Of a DNA stretch of 64,000 nucleotides, positions 1-9,995 are shown in pieces (position 1 is the stretch's first letter; every line of letters starts with the position of its first letter). Source of the DNA: Dendrolimus kikuchii (lineage: Eukaryota; Arthropoda; Insecta; Lepidoptera; Lasiocampidae); assembly GCA_019925095.2 (NCBI GenBank), contig CM034407.1, positions 3,743,210 through 3,807,209 of the forward strand, in the 5' to 3' direction. A program made the translations under genes and the position numbers. The notes beneath the pieces were generated by a model. It searched no databases. It saw only the letters and a program-made list of their open reading frames with translations, and was not told the DNA's origin.

Positions 1-1
1 A

Positions 2-2383
2 AAAACTCTTAAATTACTAACTTTATTAACTTACTTTGATCTCTTTCAAATTGTAACTACTCATTTTACTGATATCTCTAAGACACTCATTGATGTAGTC
101 TGCACTAATTTAAACTCTAAAAAAATTTATCACGATCATTTAGGCTCCCTTTATGGTCACTGTCTTCTAGTCTGCGAATTTAACATTAAACGAAATAAAT
201 CTACATCGCATACTATAACATACCGACCCATTAAAAATATTAACCTAGAAAGATTCAAGACTGATCTGCAGTCTATAAGATGGGACCTTTTAGCGACAAT
301 GGGTGACGTCAATGAAATTGTTGACGTTTTTAACCACATTGTCATATCCTTATTCGACCTGCATGCACCTGTAAAATCTTCTGTAATTAAAAACCGTTCC
401 CCTCCGTGGATCACAGAGACCATAAAACTAATGATGAAATTGCGCGATAAGGCCTTAAGCGATTATCATAGAACCAAATTACAAACTAAAAAAGATTATT
501 ACAAAAATTTTAAAAATATTGTAAATGAAGCGCTTTATCGTGAAAAAATGGCTTACTTTAAACATAATATTAATAACAAAATACAGAATCCAAAACTATT
601 ATGGAAAAACCTTAAAAATACTATAATTCCTAAAACTAGTACAGAACTTCCATCTAGTTTTGTTAACCCAGAAAGCATTAACAACCACTTTTTAAACATA
701 CCCGGTATTTCTAACGCATGTAACTCTTTGATCACATATTTCAACAACAATAAATTTAGCAATGCAATTTTTAGTATACAGTCAGTTAGTTTAGAGTCAT
801 TACAAAAAAAATTCAAAAGTTTAAAGTCGAATGCTAAAGGGAATGATTCCATAAATCTTGACATGCTTTTGTTAACGTTACCTAATACTATGGAAATCGT
901 TAGGTCCATTTTAAACATGTCACTAGACACTTGTGTGTTTCCTGATATTTGGAAAATCGCAATTATCCGTCCCATACCCAAAATTCAAAATCCTAATGAT
1001 CTAAAAGACTTAAGACCGATTAGTATATTGCCATGCCTGTCAAAGATTTTAGAAAAGGCAGTATGCATGCAACTTACAGATTACCTTGAATTTAATAGCA
1101 TTTTGCCAGAATTACAGTCGGGTTTTAGAAAAGGTCGCAGTACGGTAACTGCTTTACTTGATGTCACCGACAACATACTTTCTGCACAAGACGATGGGCT
1201 ATGCACTTGCCTTGTATTGCTCGATTTTTCCCGCGCTTTTGATTCCATTGACATTGACTTATTACTTGCCAAATTAAAATACTATGGGTTTGACAGCAAG
1301 GCTATACACTGGTTTACTAGCTACCTTAGTAATCGTTACCAATACGTAAAACTTGATCTTGGCAATGGTTCTTCTTCTGTATCTAGTAAATTATTGGTAA
1401 ACAGAGGAGTACCTCAAGGATCAATTTTAGGCCCTCTTCTTTTTATTTTGTACACGGCAGATATCACATACCAAATACAATATTGTAAATTTCACATTTA
1501 TGCCGATGATACCCAAATTTATATTTCATTTAAGCCAACGGACATTGATTCTGCTATTACAAAATTGAATGAAGATTTATCAAGAATAACTTTGTGGTCC
1601 CAACAGAATTGCTTACTACTAAATCCCTCGAAGACCAAATATCTTGTTTTTGGCAGCAAAATTAATTTAACAAATTTCAACCCTACAGTTACAGTTAACC
1701 TTAATGGAGTTCCCATTGATAGAGTATATGAAGCGCGTAACTTAGGACTTTTTGTCGACAGTGAGCTTAGATTTGAAAATCATGTTGCCAAAACAGTAAA
1801 AACTTGTTTTTATAAACTTAAAGTATTGTATAGAATTAGGCCGTACTTGAATGAAAGTATGAGAGTTCAATTGGTCGAGTCATTGGTTCTCTCGCAACTT
1901 AATTATTCTGATATTGTTTTTAGTCCTCGTCTGCTGAGCAGAACACAAAGATTAATCCAACGAGTTCAGAACGCATGTGCACGCTTTTGTTTTGACATTC
2001 CCTTTAGGAATCATGTGACACCATATTTAAATAAGTGTTCGATGTTAAAAATGAAGCACCGCCGTAAACTGCATCTAGCCTGCTTACTTTTCGGTGTCAT
2101 CAAGTATAAAGCTCCATTATACTTATATGATAAACTTTCGTGGTTTGCTTCTCAGAGATCGACTGAATTGCGACAATGTGCTATGCAACTTACGACATTA
2201 CGGCATAAGACGGTTGCTTTTAGGGGCAGTTTTCGCTATGCTGCGACAAAATGTTGGAACAATATTCCACCCCCTATTAAAAGCTTGCAAAATATACACG
2301 GGTTTAAAGCAAAATTAAAAAAAATTATATATGATCATCAAGTGAGTCAGGCGGATCTTGTACATGATACTAGTGCCATATAA
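2..2383 (+). CDS. LINE ORF2 (endonuclease tail plus reverse transcriptase), 5' partial
   Basis: The frame is open from the first complete codon of the window to the TAA at 2381-2383, giving 793 residues. The first 60 or so residues look like the end of an APE-type endonuclease, with an S-L-Y-G-H motif where S-D-H is usual, so a key Asp may be lost. RT motifs follow in order: LRPISILPCLSKILEK, QSGFRKGRST, LLDFSRAFDSID, GVPQGSILGPLLF and the catalytic YADD at residues 500-503 (codons 1499-1510). A carboxy-terminal region with RVQNACARFCF and KCWNNIPPPIKSL is typical of CR1/jockey-group proteins. There is no internal stop or frameshift, so the copy is fairly young. A methionine at 299 exists but lies inside the protein, so it is not the true start. 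Confidence 0.8.
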   Translation, partial: KTLKLLTLLTYFDLFQIVTTHFTDISKTLIDVVCTNLNSKKIYHDHLGSLYGHCLLVCEFNIKRNKSTSHTITYRPIKNINLERFKTDLQSIRWDLLATMGDVNEIVDVFNHIVISLFDLHAPVKSSVIKNRSPPWITETIKLMMKLRDKALSDYHRTKLQTKKDYYKNFKNIVNEALYREKMAYFKHNINNKIQNPKLLWKNLKNTIIPKTSTELPSSFVNPESINNHFLNIPGISNACNSLITYFNNNKFSNAIFSIQSVSLESLQKKFKSLKSNAKGNDSINLDMLLLTLPNTMEIVRSILNMSLDTCVFPDIWKIAIIRPIPKIQNPNDLKDLRPISILPCLSKILEKAVCMQLTDYLEFNSILPELQSGFRKGRSTVTALLDVTDNILSAQDDGLCTCLVLLDFSRAFDSIDIDLLLAKLKYYGFDSKAIHWFTSYLSNRYQYVKLDLGNGSSSVSSKLLVNRGVPQGSILGPLLFILYTADITYQIQYCKFHIYADDTQIYISFKPTDIDSAITKLNEDLSRITLWSQQNCLLLNPSKTKYLVFGSKINLTNFNPTVTVNLNGVPIDRVYEARNLGLFVDSELRFENHVAKTVKTCFYKLKVLYRIRPYLNESMRVQLVESLVLSQLNYSDIVFSPRLLSRTQRLIQRVQNACARFCFDIPFRNHVTPYLNKCSMLKMKHRRKLHLACLLFGVIKYKAPLYLYDKLSWFASQRSTELRQCAMQLTTLRHKTVAFRGSFRYAATKCWNNIPPPIKSLQNIHGFKAKLKKIIYDHQVSQADLVHDTSAI

Positions 2384-2713
2384 TTATGTTGGTTTTATGT
2401 GCAGGATCTGCCTGATCTACTTTAATTTTTCAGTCTCTTTTTGCCTGTTTAACCGTGATTATTCTCAGATTAAATATTTCCTATTTGCAGCATATTTGAC
2501 ACAAACCAACAGACTGACAGACAAAATATAAAATTGATATTGTTATAGTTTTTAAGCTTTATGTTCCTTATTCCATCATTATGTTCTTCTTTATAAATTC
2601 GCTTCGTAGCATTAATCTTTATATCAGTTTTTTATATATTAATGATATAGTTTATTTTTATATAATTTTTTATATTATATATTAATTTTTATATTTGTGG
2701 GCAATAGATTTCG

Positions 2714-2717
<4 letters not shown>

Positions 2718-2770
<53 letters not shown>
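2718..2770. repeat. (TA)n microsatellite in LINE 3' UTR
   Basis: About 26 uninterrupted TA units lie between the LINE stop codon and the 3' stem-loop. Confidence 0.95.
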
Positions 2771-2776
<6 letters not shown>

Positions 2777-2846
2777 TGTTTTGATTTGTGTTTGTTTCGT
2801 TTTGTCTATCCGTAAGTCACTTGAACGGCCCTAACGGAAGACCAGC

Positions 2847-2865
2847 GCTGGTTGAGCCAACCAGC
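2847..2865 (+). other. stem-loop near the LINE 3' end
   Basis: GCTGGTT and AACCAGC pair perfectly around a GAGCC loop. A hairpin near the RNA 3' end is a known recognition feature of several CR1/L2-type reverse transcriptases. The role here is inferred from position only. Confidence 0.5.
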
Positions 2866-2960
2866 ATCATGCTGAGTTAGGACCGATTCAGAACTTCATT
2901 TCTATTGTATTGTTTTATTTATAAGTACGTTTCTGTGTGTATGTAGTTCTGAATAAATGT

Positions 2961-3221
2961 TTTTCTTTCGTTTTGGCGAGATGGTTGTTAACATAATAAT
3001 GGTGACTTGAATGTACTCATGTATTTGGCGTTGTCGGTGTACTGATGTATTTGGTCAAGACGGGTGATTCGATCTATTAGACGACAATGGTTGTACCGAT
3101 ACTAATGATCACTTTCGATGTTCTTATCTATTTGATCATCTTGGCTGCTTCTTTCTATAAGACGCTGACTGTATTTACATGTTTGTTATCGATCTTTACA
3201 ATCTATTTCTATTAAGTTCTA
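2961..3221. other. no recognised feature
   Basis: Mixed-composition sequence after the LINE 3' end. No coding frame, TIR or tail is visible. Confidence 0.5.
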
Positions 3222-3455
3222 CTGGCAGTTCATCGCAATAGCCCGGTATCCTTTGTTTTCATTTCCTGTAATAATCCTATACTGACTGAGGCTTGTCCTT
3301 CGGTGCATTTTTATATAGTGTAGACAAGGATAATCGCCTATTAGCGTCACATTTACATTAAATTTGTGCACCTGTACGTGTTGCCCTTTCCATGGCCCCA
3401 TGCAATCCCTCCAAAAGTCCGGGTCATTTTTTAGGCCCGTAGTCTTCAACGACAT
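3222..3455 (-). repeat. family J repeat, copy 1
   Basis: The reverse complement matches 10,190-10,380 in long blocks, including CACGTA followed by AATTTAATGTAAATGTG and GGCGATTATCC. Its mobility type is unknown. Short open frames on this strand do not look coding. Confidence 0.6.
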
Positions 3456-3682
3456 ATAAATAAAATAATAACAACAGTCGATAAACATCCCACTGGTGGA
3501 CCCAGGCCTCTCATTTATAGTCAAACTCACAAAACACCTGCAAAGCTTGTCTAAAATAGATTGGCAGATTTGACACATAGTTTAACTATTTGTGCAGGTT
3601 TCATCACGATAATTGCCTCAACCATTAATCTACTGCGACTCAAGACACAATAATGATATTAAAGTATTATATATTGTCTTTT

Positions 3683-3861
3683 GTGATGATGTGATGATGC
3701 AGAAGGTGATGTCAGGAGCCTTAAGAACAGACGAGCGTGCATGACAAGAGTTATAAATGTCAAAGAAGCAAGTGAGGTGTGTAAGAATAAGCCTGAATGG
3801 CACTCCGCTGTTCGTGCCTACCCTGCAAGGGAACTGGCGTGAAGTTATGTATGTATGTATG
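3683..3861 (+). mobile_element. family A LINE 3' end (5' truncated), copy 1
   Basis: Carries the end of the family A protein frame and the (ATGT)n tail. A perfect 13-bp target duplication, TATATTGTCTTTT, lies at 3670-3682 and 3862-3874. The first 16 bases (GTGATGATG-type) do not match the family consensus and may be extra bases added at the 5' junction. Confidence 0.85.
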
Positions 3862-3874
3862 TATATTGTCTTTT

Positions 3875-4358
3875 TACTTGGATTAATCAACGAAAGCGAT
3901 AATAAAGCAAACATAAACATGAATCATTCAATGTCCATGTAGTTTTGTGTATTTCAATGAAATTGATTAAATTTGGTTGATCCATCTAATATCAACATTA
4001 TGTCAATAGAACTTGCAGCATTGCAATAATTATAGTGAAAATATAAAAACGCTTACTGCCATACCTTGTACCAAACCGCTGATCAAGAACTCCAGTGTCA
4101 GAGGCCTTGCTCATCGTACTCTATTTTTATAGGCGAAATTAGAATTATCTTATTCCACATGAGACAAATATATTTTCAGTTTAATTTTAAAAATGAGGTT
4201 GTAAAAGCTCGTTTTTTTGCCTAAAACCTGATGGATTACAAACTTTTTGTTTATCTTAAATTTGAATTTAATATTTTGGAATGCGTGGCTGTGTTTTAAG
4301 TTGTTTCTGCCACCGATGCAGTTCCACTTGAGAATATATCTTGTAACAACGTAAACCT
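3875..4358. other. no recognised feature
   Basis: AT-rich sequence with no frame, TIR or repeat match that I can support. Confidence 0.5.
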
Positions 4359-4589
4359 AATAGAACTACGTTTTAACGGTTTTAAGCGCGGTAATTTTAT
4401 TTGATTTTGGTTTTTCCGACGTTTTGGTCACTTTTCAGCGGCCGTGATCACGGAAGACAAAGATGTCAAGTGTCAACGAGTATTGTTAAAGTTTTATTTA
4501 GCCTACCGCCAACTTGCTAATATTAATTAATTAGTTTTAATTTTGTTTATGGTTGTTATTTACTCTATGGGAGCCTAATCTAATTTAAC
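4359..4589 (+). mobile_element. family D element, left half
   Basis: Matches the left TIR and central part of family D (see 8814-9212): GGTTTTAAGCGCGGTAATTT, the GTGATCACGG palindrome and the CTACCGCCAACTTG block. The right TIR is missing. Confidence 0.75.
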
Positions 4590-4915
4590 GTAAACCTCTT
4601 GTTTATTCATAAATCACGTCTTCTTAGCCCCAAACAAAAGCGTCAGTTTGTGTCCATCCACGTATACTTGTAAAAGTATGCCGTAGACGTGATAATTTGC
4701 AGTGGCTTTGTTATTTGACTACGTAATGCTAAATAATCATTTATCAAAAAATATTACTTATCTCAAAATCATCTCAACGGATTGTTGTAACGTTACAACT
4801 TCATTTTTTTTCTATTTCATCGTTCAATAAATAAAATAAATATCAGTTTAAAAGAACTAAAAAATACGCTTTTTAGAAAATCCAACTAAAAAATAGAAAA
4901 TAAATTTTAATAAAT
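4590..4915. other. AT-rich sequence; part repeats at 61.1 kb in inverted order
   Basis: Nothing coding. From about 4862 the sequence is the reverse complement of 61,075-61,140, which lies just 5' of another family C copy. Confidence 0.5.
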
Positions 4916-4929
4916 TTGAATTAAAAATA

Positions 4930-5165
4930 AATACATACATACATAACTTCACGCCAGTTCCCTTGCGGAGTAGGCACGAACAACAGAGCGCCATTTAGGC
5001 TTATTCTTACACACCTCACTTGCTTCTTTGACATTCATAACTCTTGTCATGCACGCTCGTCTGTTCTTGAGGCTCCTGACATCACTTTCTGCTAGTACAC
5101 GATCAATTTGATCATGGAATGTGTGTCGTGGCCTTCCACGACTTCTGCATCCATCCACTTTTGCA
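4930..5165 (-). mobile_element. family A LINE 3' end, copy 2
   Basis: Inserted with a 14-bp target duplication, TTGAATTAAAAATA, at 4916-4929 and 5166-5179. The protein end reads from GCRSRGRPRHTFHDQ to RSVVRAYSARELA without a stop, then TGA and the ATGT tail. About 69 residues of frame remain. Confidence 0.9.
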
Positions 5166-5334
5166 TTGAATTAAAAATAGTGTAAGAAAAAATGATTTTA
5201 TTGTAAACTTGATTTTATTGTCACTATTTTTAATTTTTTAGTGATTATTTAGTGATTTAATTCCCTTCTCCGTGGAAACTTTGAAAAAAGAATTAAATAC
5301 ACTCTTATGATAAAATGGAACGTTATGTAAAAAT

Positions 5335-5660
5335 AAGCTTTTTTAAAAACGTTTTTAAATACAAGCTTTTGAGATCCTGTACATCATGTAGCAGCAGAGT
5401 GCTAGCTAATACAAATAAAACGAGCCCAAACACGACGGGTCTATCTTGTTTAGTACAGGAGTTCCTATGGCCACCTTCCGACACCATCATCAGATCAGCT
5501 CCATAGTACCATATTATTGGATTGTCACGCGATATACACATCGTGCAAAATTTCAGCTCAATCGGAAACCGGGAAGTCGATCAAATTTAACTTGAAAGAT
5601 TCCGTTACATACTAACGTATATACATACTAACATACGTATGAAGCTAATAAAAGCGTATT
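5335..5660 (+). mobile_element. family C element, copy 1
   Basis: Family C is about 330 bp. It starts AAGCTTTTTTAAAAA and ends TAAATAAAAGCTT, giving short inverted ends built on AAGCTTTT. Five copies in this window share the interior. The inside can be read as a short frame, but the ends and copy number suggest a MITE or other non-autonomous DNA element. This copy shares extra 5' flank with the 61.26-kb copy. Confidence 0.65.
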
Positions 5661-5722
5661 AGAATAGTTTGTGATACAACTTATATATTTTCTTTCTATT
5701 TATTACAAAAAAAAAATGATTC

Positions 5723-5893
5723 ATTGAGTTGTGTTCCGGCATTAGTGACCAGGTTCCAGCCTCCCTTAAGAGAGCTGCAGCGCATTTGTAGCACCTTTGG
5801 TGTTGCAAATGTCCTTAGGCGCTGGTACCGCTTTCCACCAAGTGGACAGTCTGCCTGTCTGCTGGACTCCTGCAATAAAAAAATATAAAAAAA
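5723..5893 (+). mobile_element. SINE-B, 5' truncated copy 1
   Basis: Holds the 3' half from TTGAGTTGTGTTCCGG to the GCAATAAAA tail. Confidence 0.8.
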
Positions 5894-6167
5894 GCGACAT
5901 CGAAACGTCACAAAATATATGAATAAATACATATATCGTAACAACAGAAGTAAACATCACGTACGTGGAATAATTATTGCTACATAATTAGCAAGGTTAA
6001 AACTGTGTAGTTCACCTACCTGCCAAAATCTGTCAATACAGAAAACGGACAATTCCTTCGGATATGTATCCACGAACATGTTCAAAATATACATAGGTTA
6101 CAAATGGTATCACGTAGCATTCTGCATATATAGTCTTGAGTATAATGTTAAATTAATTAAGCAATAA
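5894..6167. other. no recognised feature
   Basis: AT-rich sequence with nothing I can name. Confidence 0.45.
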
Positions 6168-6189
6168 TTGCATCTAGAGTACAAACACG

Positions 6190-7160
6190 CGTTGCCTTAT
6201 TTCGTACTCTCCTCACGAGCATTCCATCGCATAAACAAAATTGAAGCGGGCTCATCTCGGCGTGTTTACGACATCATTACAGATGTTGAGTCCGGGATTT
6301 ATCAATACGATCCAGAAACGAAGCGCCAGTCGACAGTTTGGGTGTTTCAAAACGAATCAACGCCTACCAAAGTGAAGCGATCTAGAAGCGGGGGGAAGAT
6401 ATTGGTCGCGAGGTTTTTCAGTTTGACTGGCTACTCGGTGTCAATTCCTTTACGGAACCAAAGAAGCATCAACGCCGAATGATATACTACCAAATACTTG
6501 ACAGAAGTTTTCTCTGTTGTGAGCAACAAGTGACCAAACAAAGGGTTCCGCGGGCTACTGCTCCACCACGATAACGCGCCCGCCCATACTGCGCTCAAAA
6601 CGAGGGACTTCCTGAACAGCACGCCGGTCAAACCTCTTTTTTTTATTGCAGAAGGTCAGCAGACAGGCAGACAGCCCACTTGATGGAAAGCGGTTACCAT
6701 CGCCTATGGACATTTGTAACACCAAAGTTGCTACAAATGCGCTGCTGCTCTCTTAAGAGAAACTGAAACCTGGTCACTAATGCCGGCACACAACTCAAGG
6801 TTGTTATGACGACATACTTTAGACCAAAGGTGGTAGCCATCCAGTCGGGCAAATGCCCTACCACCTGGCTGTGGGTTGTTAAGTCGCCTCTTACGACAGG
6901 CCGCCCGGCCGCAGGAAATCGTATTCTTTCTCCGTTCCTACACGGATAAAACTCCTTACAGCCTTGACTGTGTGACTTTTTATTCCCGAAAATAAAAAAT
7001 CAGCTCAAAGGGATACAATTTTCGTCGCCGGAAGATACGCTGTCAGCGTTCGAGCAACCTGTAAACGAGGTGTCTGCGGCGAACTGGACGAAGCGTTTCG
7101 AAAACTAGTTCAGACGCATGAAATTTTGTATAGAGGCTGGTGGAAAGTACATTGAAAGAA
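6190..7160 (+). pseudogene. mariner transposase pseudogene, split by SINE-B
   Basis: Mariner transposases cut and paste DNA with a D,D34D triad. Read on the + strand, the left piece shows RRVYDIITDVESGIYQYDPE, then KRQSTVWVFQNE and a later LLLHHDNAPAHTALKTR block that holds the second Asp. The right piece resumes after SINE-B with a degraded third-Asp region (SLDCVTF), FPKIKNQLKGIQF and a RRMKFCIEAGGKY end typical of mariner. Stops and a frame change are present. The amino-terminal DNA-binding part and both TIRs were not found. Confidence 0.85.
6636..6948 (-). mobile_element. SINE-B, full-length copy inside mariner
   Basis: Complete from the T-rich reverse of its tail to ACACGGATA. It splits the mariner reading frame. 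AAACCTC on the left and AAACTCC on the right may be a decayed target duplication. Confidence 0.85.
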
Positions 7161-7162
7161 AT

Positions 7163-7410
7163 AATAAATAAATAAATAAATCGGCAGACAAACACACACA
7201 CTGTATATCCCCAAATTAAGCAAGTTACGCTTGTGTTATGGGTAATATACAACGGACTACTCTGGGGCCGATCCCAGACACCCAAAGCATAGTAAATAAC
7301 GGAAAAAGTTCGTTTCCAAAATTTACCATAACAGGAATCGAACCCGGAGCTTCTGCATTGCAGTGAGGTAAGCCGGCAAAGGCTTAGCCCACTCAACCAC
7401 AGAGGCCGTC
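7163..7410 (-). mobile_element. SINE T1 (tRNA-derived), copy 1
   Basis: On the minus strand it begins GACGGCCTCTGTGGTTGAG. It has an A box (TGGTTGAGTGG) and a B box (GGGTTCGATTCC) spaced as in a pol III tRNA promoter, then a non-tRNA body and a TTTA-repeat tail. Two more copies, at 9748 and 60,007, share its start and body. Confidence 0.85.
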
Positions 7411-7584
7411 ACTTGAAAGATTTAGTAAAAAAAATATTTACCTACAGCATATTTCTTTTATTTTCGCAAACCCTTCTGAGTGACCCACGTATAAATCTTT
7501 GATATTCACTACAACAGACCTAAATATCTGCCTTAAAATAGCTATCGCTTTGTAATGCCTAACACTATGAAGGTCGTGAACTAC

Positions 7585-7627
7585 GACAAACTTGCCCTAT
7601 TTTTCATTATTAAAATGGCTTCACATT
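7585..7627. repeat. direct repeat, left copy
   Basis: ACGACAAACTTGCCCTATTT and the following 23 bases recur at 8255-8297 with one or two differences. The copies bracket a SINE-B and a GC-rich stretch. Confidence 0.75.
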
Positions 7628-7630
7628 CTG

Positions 7631-7869
7631 CCAGGTGGTAGGGCATTTGCCCGACTGGATGGCTACCACCCCTGGTCTAAAGTATGTCGCCATAACAACC
7701 TTGAGTTGTGTTCCGGCATTAGTGACCAGGTTCCAGTCTCCCTTAAGAGAGTAGCAGCGCATTTGTAGCACCTTTGGTGTTGCTAATGTTAATAGGCGAT
7801 GGTAACCGCTTTCCATCAAGTGGGCCGTCTTCCTGTCTGCTGAACTCCTGCAATAAAAATTTAAAAAAA
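7631..7869 (+). mobile_element. SINE-B, 5' truncated copy
   Basis: Runs from CCAGGTGGTAGGGC to the A-rich tail. It lies between the two direct repeats. Confidence 0.8.
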
Positions 7870-8254
7870 GCTTCCATCGACCCGCCATTCCGTTATATCC
7901 ACGTACCTAGAGGCGCGGCCGAGGCTATTTTTAAAAAACTCAACGGATTGTGCACACGGAGACTTGGCAGTGTATGCGAACGACCCTAAGCCCGACGATC
8001 GTTCCAGGTTTCAGGCCGGGCTAGCTACAAGCCTGTCTACCACTACCAACGGCATTTTAAAACGGCGTACGTAACGCCTCACGAATCGACGCTTCACGTC
8101 GAGTCTGCTACCTTCAGCGGTGCTGCCAGCTGGAGTCGGCCTTCTACTCTTCGTGTGGGACGACCATAGCTCAGGCCAGTGCCGTCCTATCTTTTCTATA
8201 TCCTTCCGTAGTCGAAGTAAGTGTTCCGCGGTTGTGCAAAGTGAAACGGCAGAC
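7870..8254. other. GC-rich stretch of unknown origin
   Basis: Clearly richer in G, C and CpG than its neighbours, and not matched elsewhere in the window. An 88-codon frame on the minus strand (8011-8277) has a basic, Arg-rich end. I recognise no domain. It could be a captured gene fragment or part of an unknown element. Confidence 0.35.
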
Positions 8255-8297
8255 GACAAACTTGCCCTATTTTTCATTATTAAAAAGGCTTCACATT
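8255..8297. repeat. direct repeat, right copy
   Basis: Partner of 7585-7627. Confidence 0.75.
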
Positions 8298-8299
8298 TT

Positions 8300-8589
8300 C
8301 TTTACTATTTTCGCTAAGCCATATTATTTCTTAGAGAAATCTTAACAAAACTTAGCCAAGTGCTTATTCAGAGAATAAGAAATCAATCAGCCGCTGTGTA
8401 ATCCCTATGATTAAACTGAACCGTTTCATTTATCCAAGATCTTTTTTCCAGTGAACTAATTAAATCTTCGCTGTAGTATTTAAGCTTGGTGCACACTGTC
8501 CACTTTCGGTTAAGCAAAATAATCTTAGCGACTAATTAAGGTAGTTCACAGTCATTTCAAAAGAAAGAACGTTTTTTTTTATTCAATCT
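8300..8589. other. no recognised feature
   Basis: AT-rich sequence, no frame or repeat that I can support. Confidence 0.45.
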
Positions 8590-8786
8590 TATACTAATAT
8601 ATAAAGCTGAAGAGTCTGTTTGTTTGCTTGTACGCGCTAATATCAGGAACTACTGGTCTGATTTGAAAATTATTTCAGTGTTAGATAGCCCATGTATCAA
8701 AGAAGGTTATAGGCTATATATCATCACGCTAAGGCAAACTTCTTTTTAACTATTTTACGCTCACGAAGTCGCGGGCAGAAGCTAGT
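8590..8786 (+). mobile_element. Helitron-like family F, copy 1
   Basis: Family F starts TATACTAATAT.ATAAAGCTGA, has ACTACTGGTCTGATTTGAAA inside and ends CGCGGGC-AG-AGCTAGT. CTAG at the 3' end fits Helitrons (CTRR). This looks like the non-autonomous Lep1-type Helitrons known in Lepidoptera; that name is from memory. Confidence 0.65.
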
Positions 8787-8813
8787 AAGAACATATACTG
8801 AGTAATGTATCAA

Positions 8814-9212
8814 GTTTTCGCGACTAGTGCACGTAATGAAACCACGTTTTAACGAATTTAAGCATGGTATTTTGTTTGATTTTTATTATTCCAAAGTTTC
8901 GGCTACTTTTCAGTAGCCGTGATCACAGAAGACGAAGACAATTACGGCGCAGTTATTGCGAAGCGGTGGTAAATTAGATTGGGCTCCCATAGAGTAAATA
9001 ATAACCATACACAAAAATTGAAACTCTTATAATTAAAATGAATAAATTGGCGGTAGGCTAAATAAAACTTAAACATTACTCCTTGACACTTGGCATCCGT
9101 CTTCCGTGATCACGGCTACTGAAAAGTGGCTGAAACGTCAGAATAAAAATCAAATAAACCGCTTAAAACCGTTAAACTTAGTTTCATTATGTGTACTAGT
9201 CGCGATAACTTA
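8814..9212. mobile_element. family D, full-length MITE with long inverted repeats
   Basis: Left and right arms of about 130 bp are inverted copies of each other, from TTTTCGCGACTAGTG through the TTTCGGC-ACTTTTCAGT-GCC stem to GTGATCAC. The right arm ends in TACTAGTCGCGATAACTT. The middle holds a TTGCGAAGCGG block. No protein is coded. Long TIRs and multiple copies make a non-autonomous DNA transposon the best reading. Confidence 0.75.
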
Positions 9213-9276
9213 AGAAAATGCTATTCAAGTTTCGAATTACGTCTTAAAATATATTTGGTAAGAATACTCCCAGTAT

Positions 9277-9460
9277 TGATCGTGTACTAGCAGAAGGTGA
9301 TGTCAGGAGCCTTAAGAACAGACGAGCGTGCATGACAAGAGTTATGAATGTCAAAGAAGCAAGTGAGGTGTGTAAGAATAAGCCGGAATGGCGCTCTGTT
9401 GGACGTGCCTACCCCGCAAGGGGACTGGCGTGAAGTTATGTATGTATGTATGTATGTATG
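9277..9460 (+). mobile_element. family A LINE 3' end, copy 3
   Basis: Perfect 12-bp target duplication TACTCCCAGTAT at 9265-9276 and 9461-9472. It ends in about five ATGT units. Confidence 0.9.
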
Positions 9461-9472
9461 TACTCCCAGTAT

Positions 9473-9747
9473 ATTTGCAGACATATATTTCTCTCAATAA
9501 AAGTGGACAAGGAACGGTTCGAATGTGTACCAAGCCTTATGCAGCCTCGTTGTTCTAACAAAAATTACCTACTATCCGTACGTTGGGGTAAAATAACCTA
9601 TCTCAGTTCTATTGTGGAGTACCCCTCTATTTCTCTGTAAGGGGACGTTTGGTTGGGGCTGCAAATGGGGCATTTACCCTTTTATGTAGTAGAAATGTGT
9701 ATGGATTTTTAAAGATTGTGAACTAGTTTTTGTAGTTATTAATGTAT
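9473..9747. other. no recognised feature
   Basis: A 64-codon frame is present but shows no family signature. Confidence 0.45.
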
Positions 9748-9995
9748 GACGGCCTCTGTGGTTGAGCAGGCTAAGCTTTTTTCAGTTTACCTCACTGCAA
9801 CGCAGAGGCTTCGGGTTCGATTCCTGGTATGGTAAATTTCGAAAACGAATTATCTCCGTTATTTACTATGATCTGGGTGTCTGGGATTGGCCTCAGAGAA
9901 GTCTGTTGTATATTACCAACAACATAAGCGTAACTTGCTTAATTCAGGAATATACGATGTTTGTATTTGTCTGCCGATTATTAATATACCAAAAT
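9748..9995 (+). mobile_element. SINE T1, copy 2
   Basis: Starts GACGGCCTCTGTGGTTGAG and has the B box GGGTTCGATTCC at about 9812. It is more diverged in its body than the other two copies. Confidence 0.85.

Larger units (their letters stand above)
1..2960 (+). mobile_element. CR1/jockey-group LINE, 5' part outside the window
   Basis: A non-LTR retrotransposon copies its RNA directly into nicked chromosomal DNA. This copy holds the end of the endonuclease domain, a full reverse transcriptase frame and a long 3' UTR. The UTR has a (TA)n tract at about 2718-2770, a perfect 7-bp stem-loop at 2847-2865 and an AATAAA signal at 2952-2957. I place its 3' end near 2960 because no coding or LINE-like signal follows; that border is inferred. 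The clade call rests on the spacing and wording of the RT motifs and on the carboxy-terminal domain. Daphne or another CR1-like clade is possible. Confidence 0.75.

Noticed and set aside
7300..7410. Possible tRNA gene on the minus strand
   Set aside because: A and B boxes exist, but the acceptor stem does not close and the unit continues into a SINE body with a TTTA tail.
8011..8277. Possible host gene exon
   Set aside because: There are no splice signals I can support and no recognised domain, and the frame overlaps one of the flanking direct repeats.
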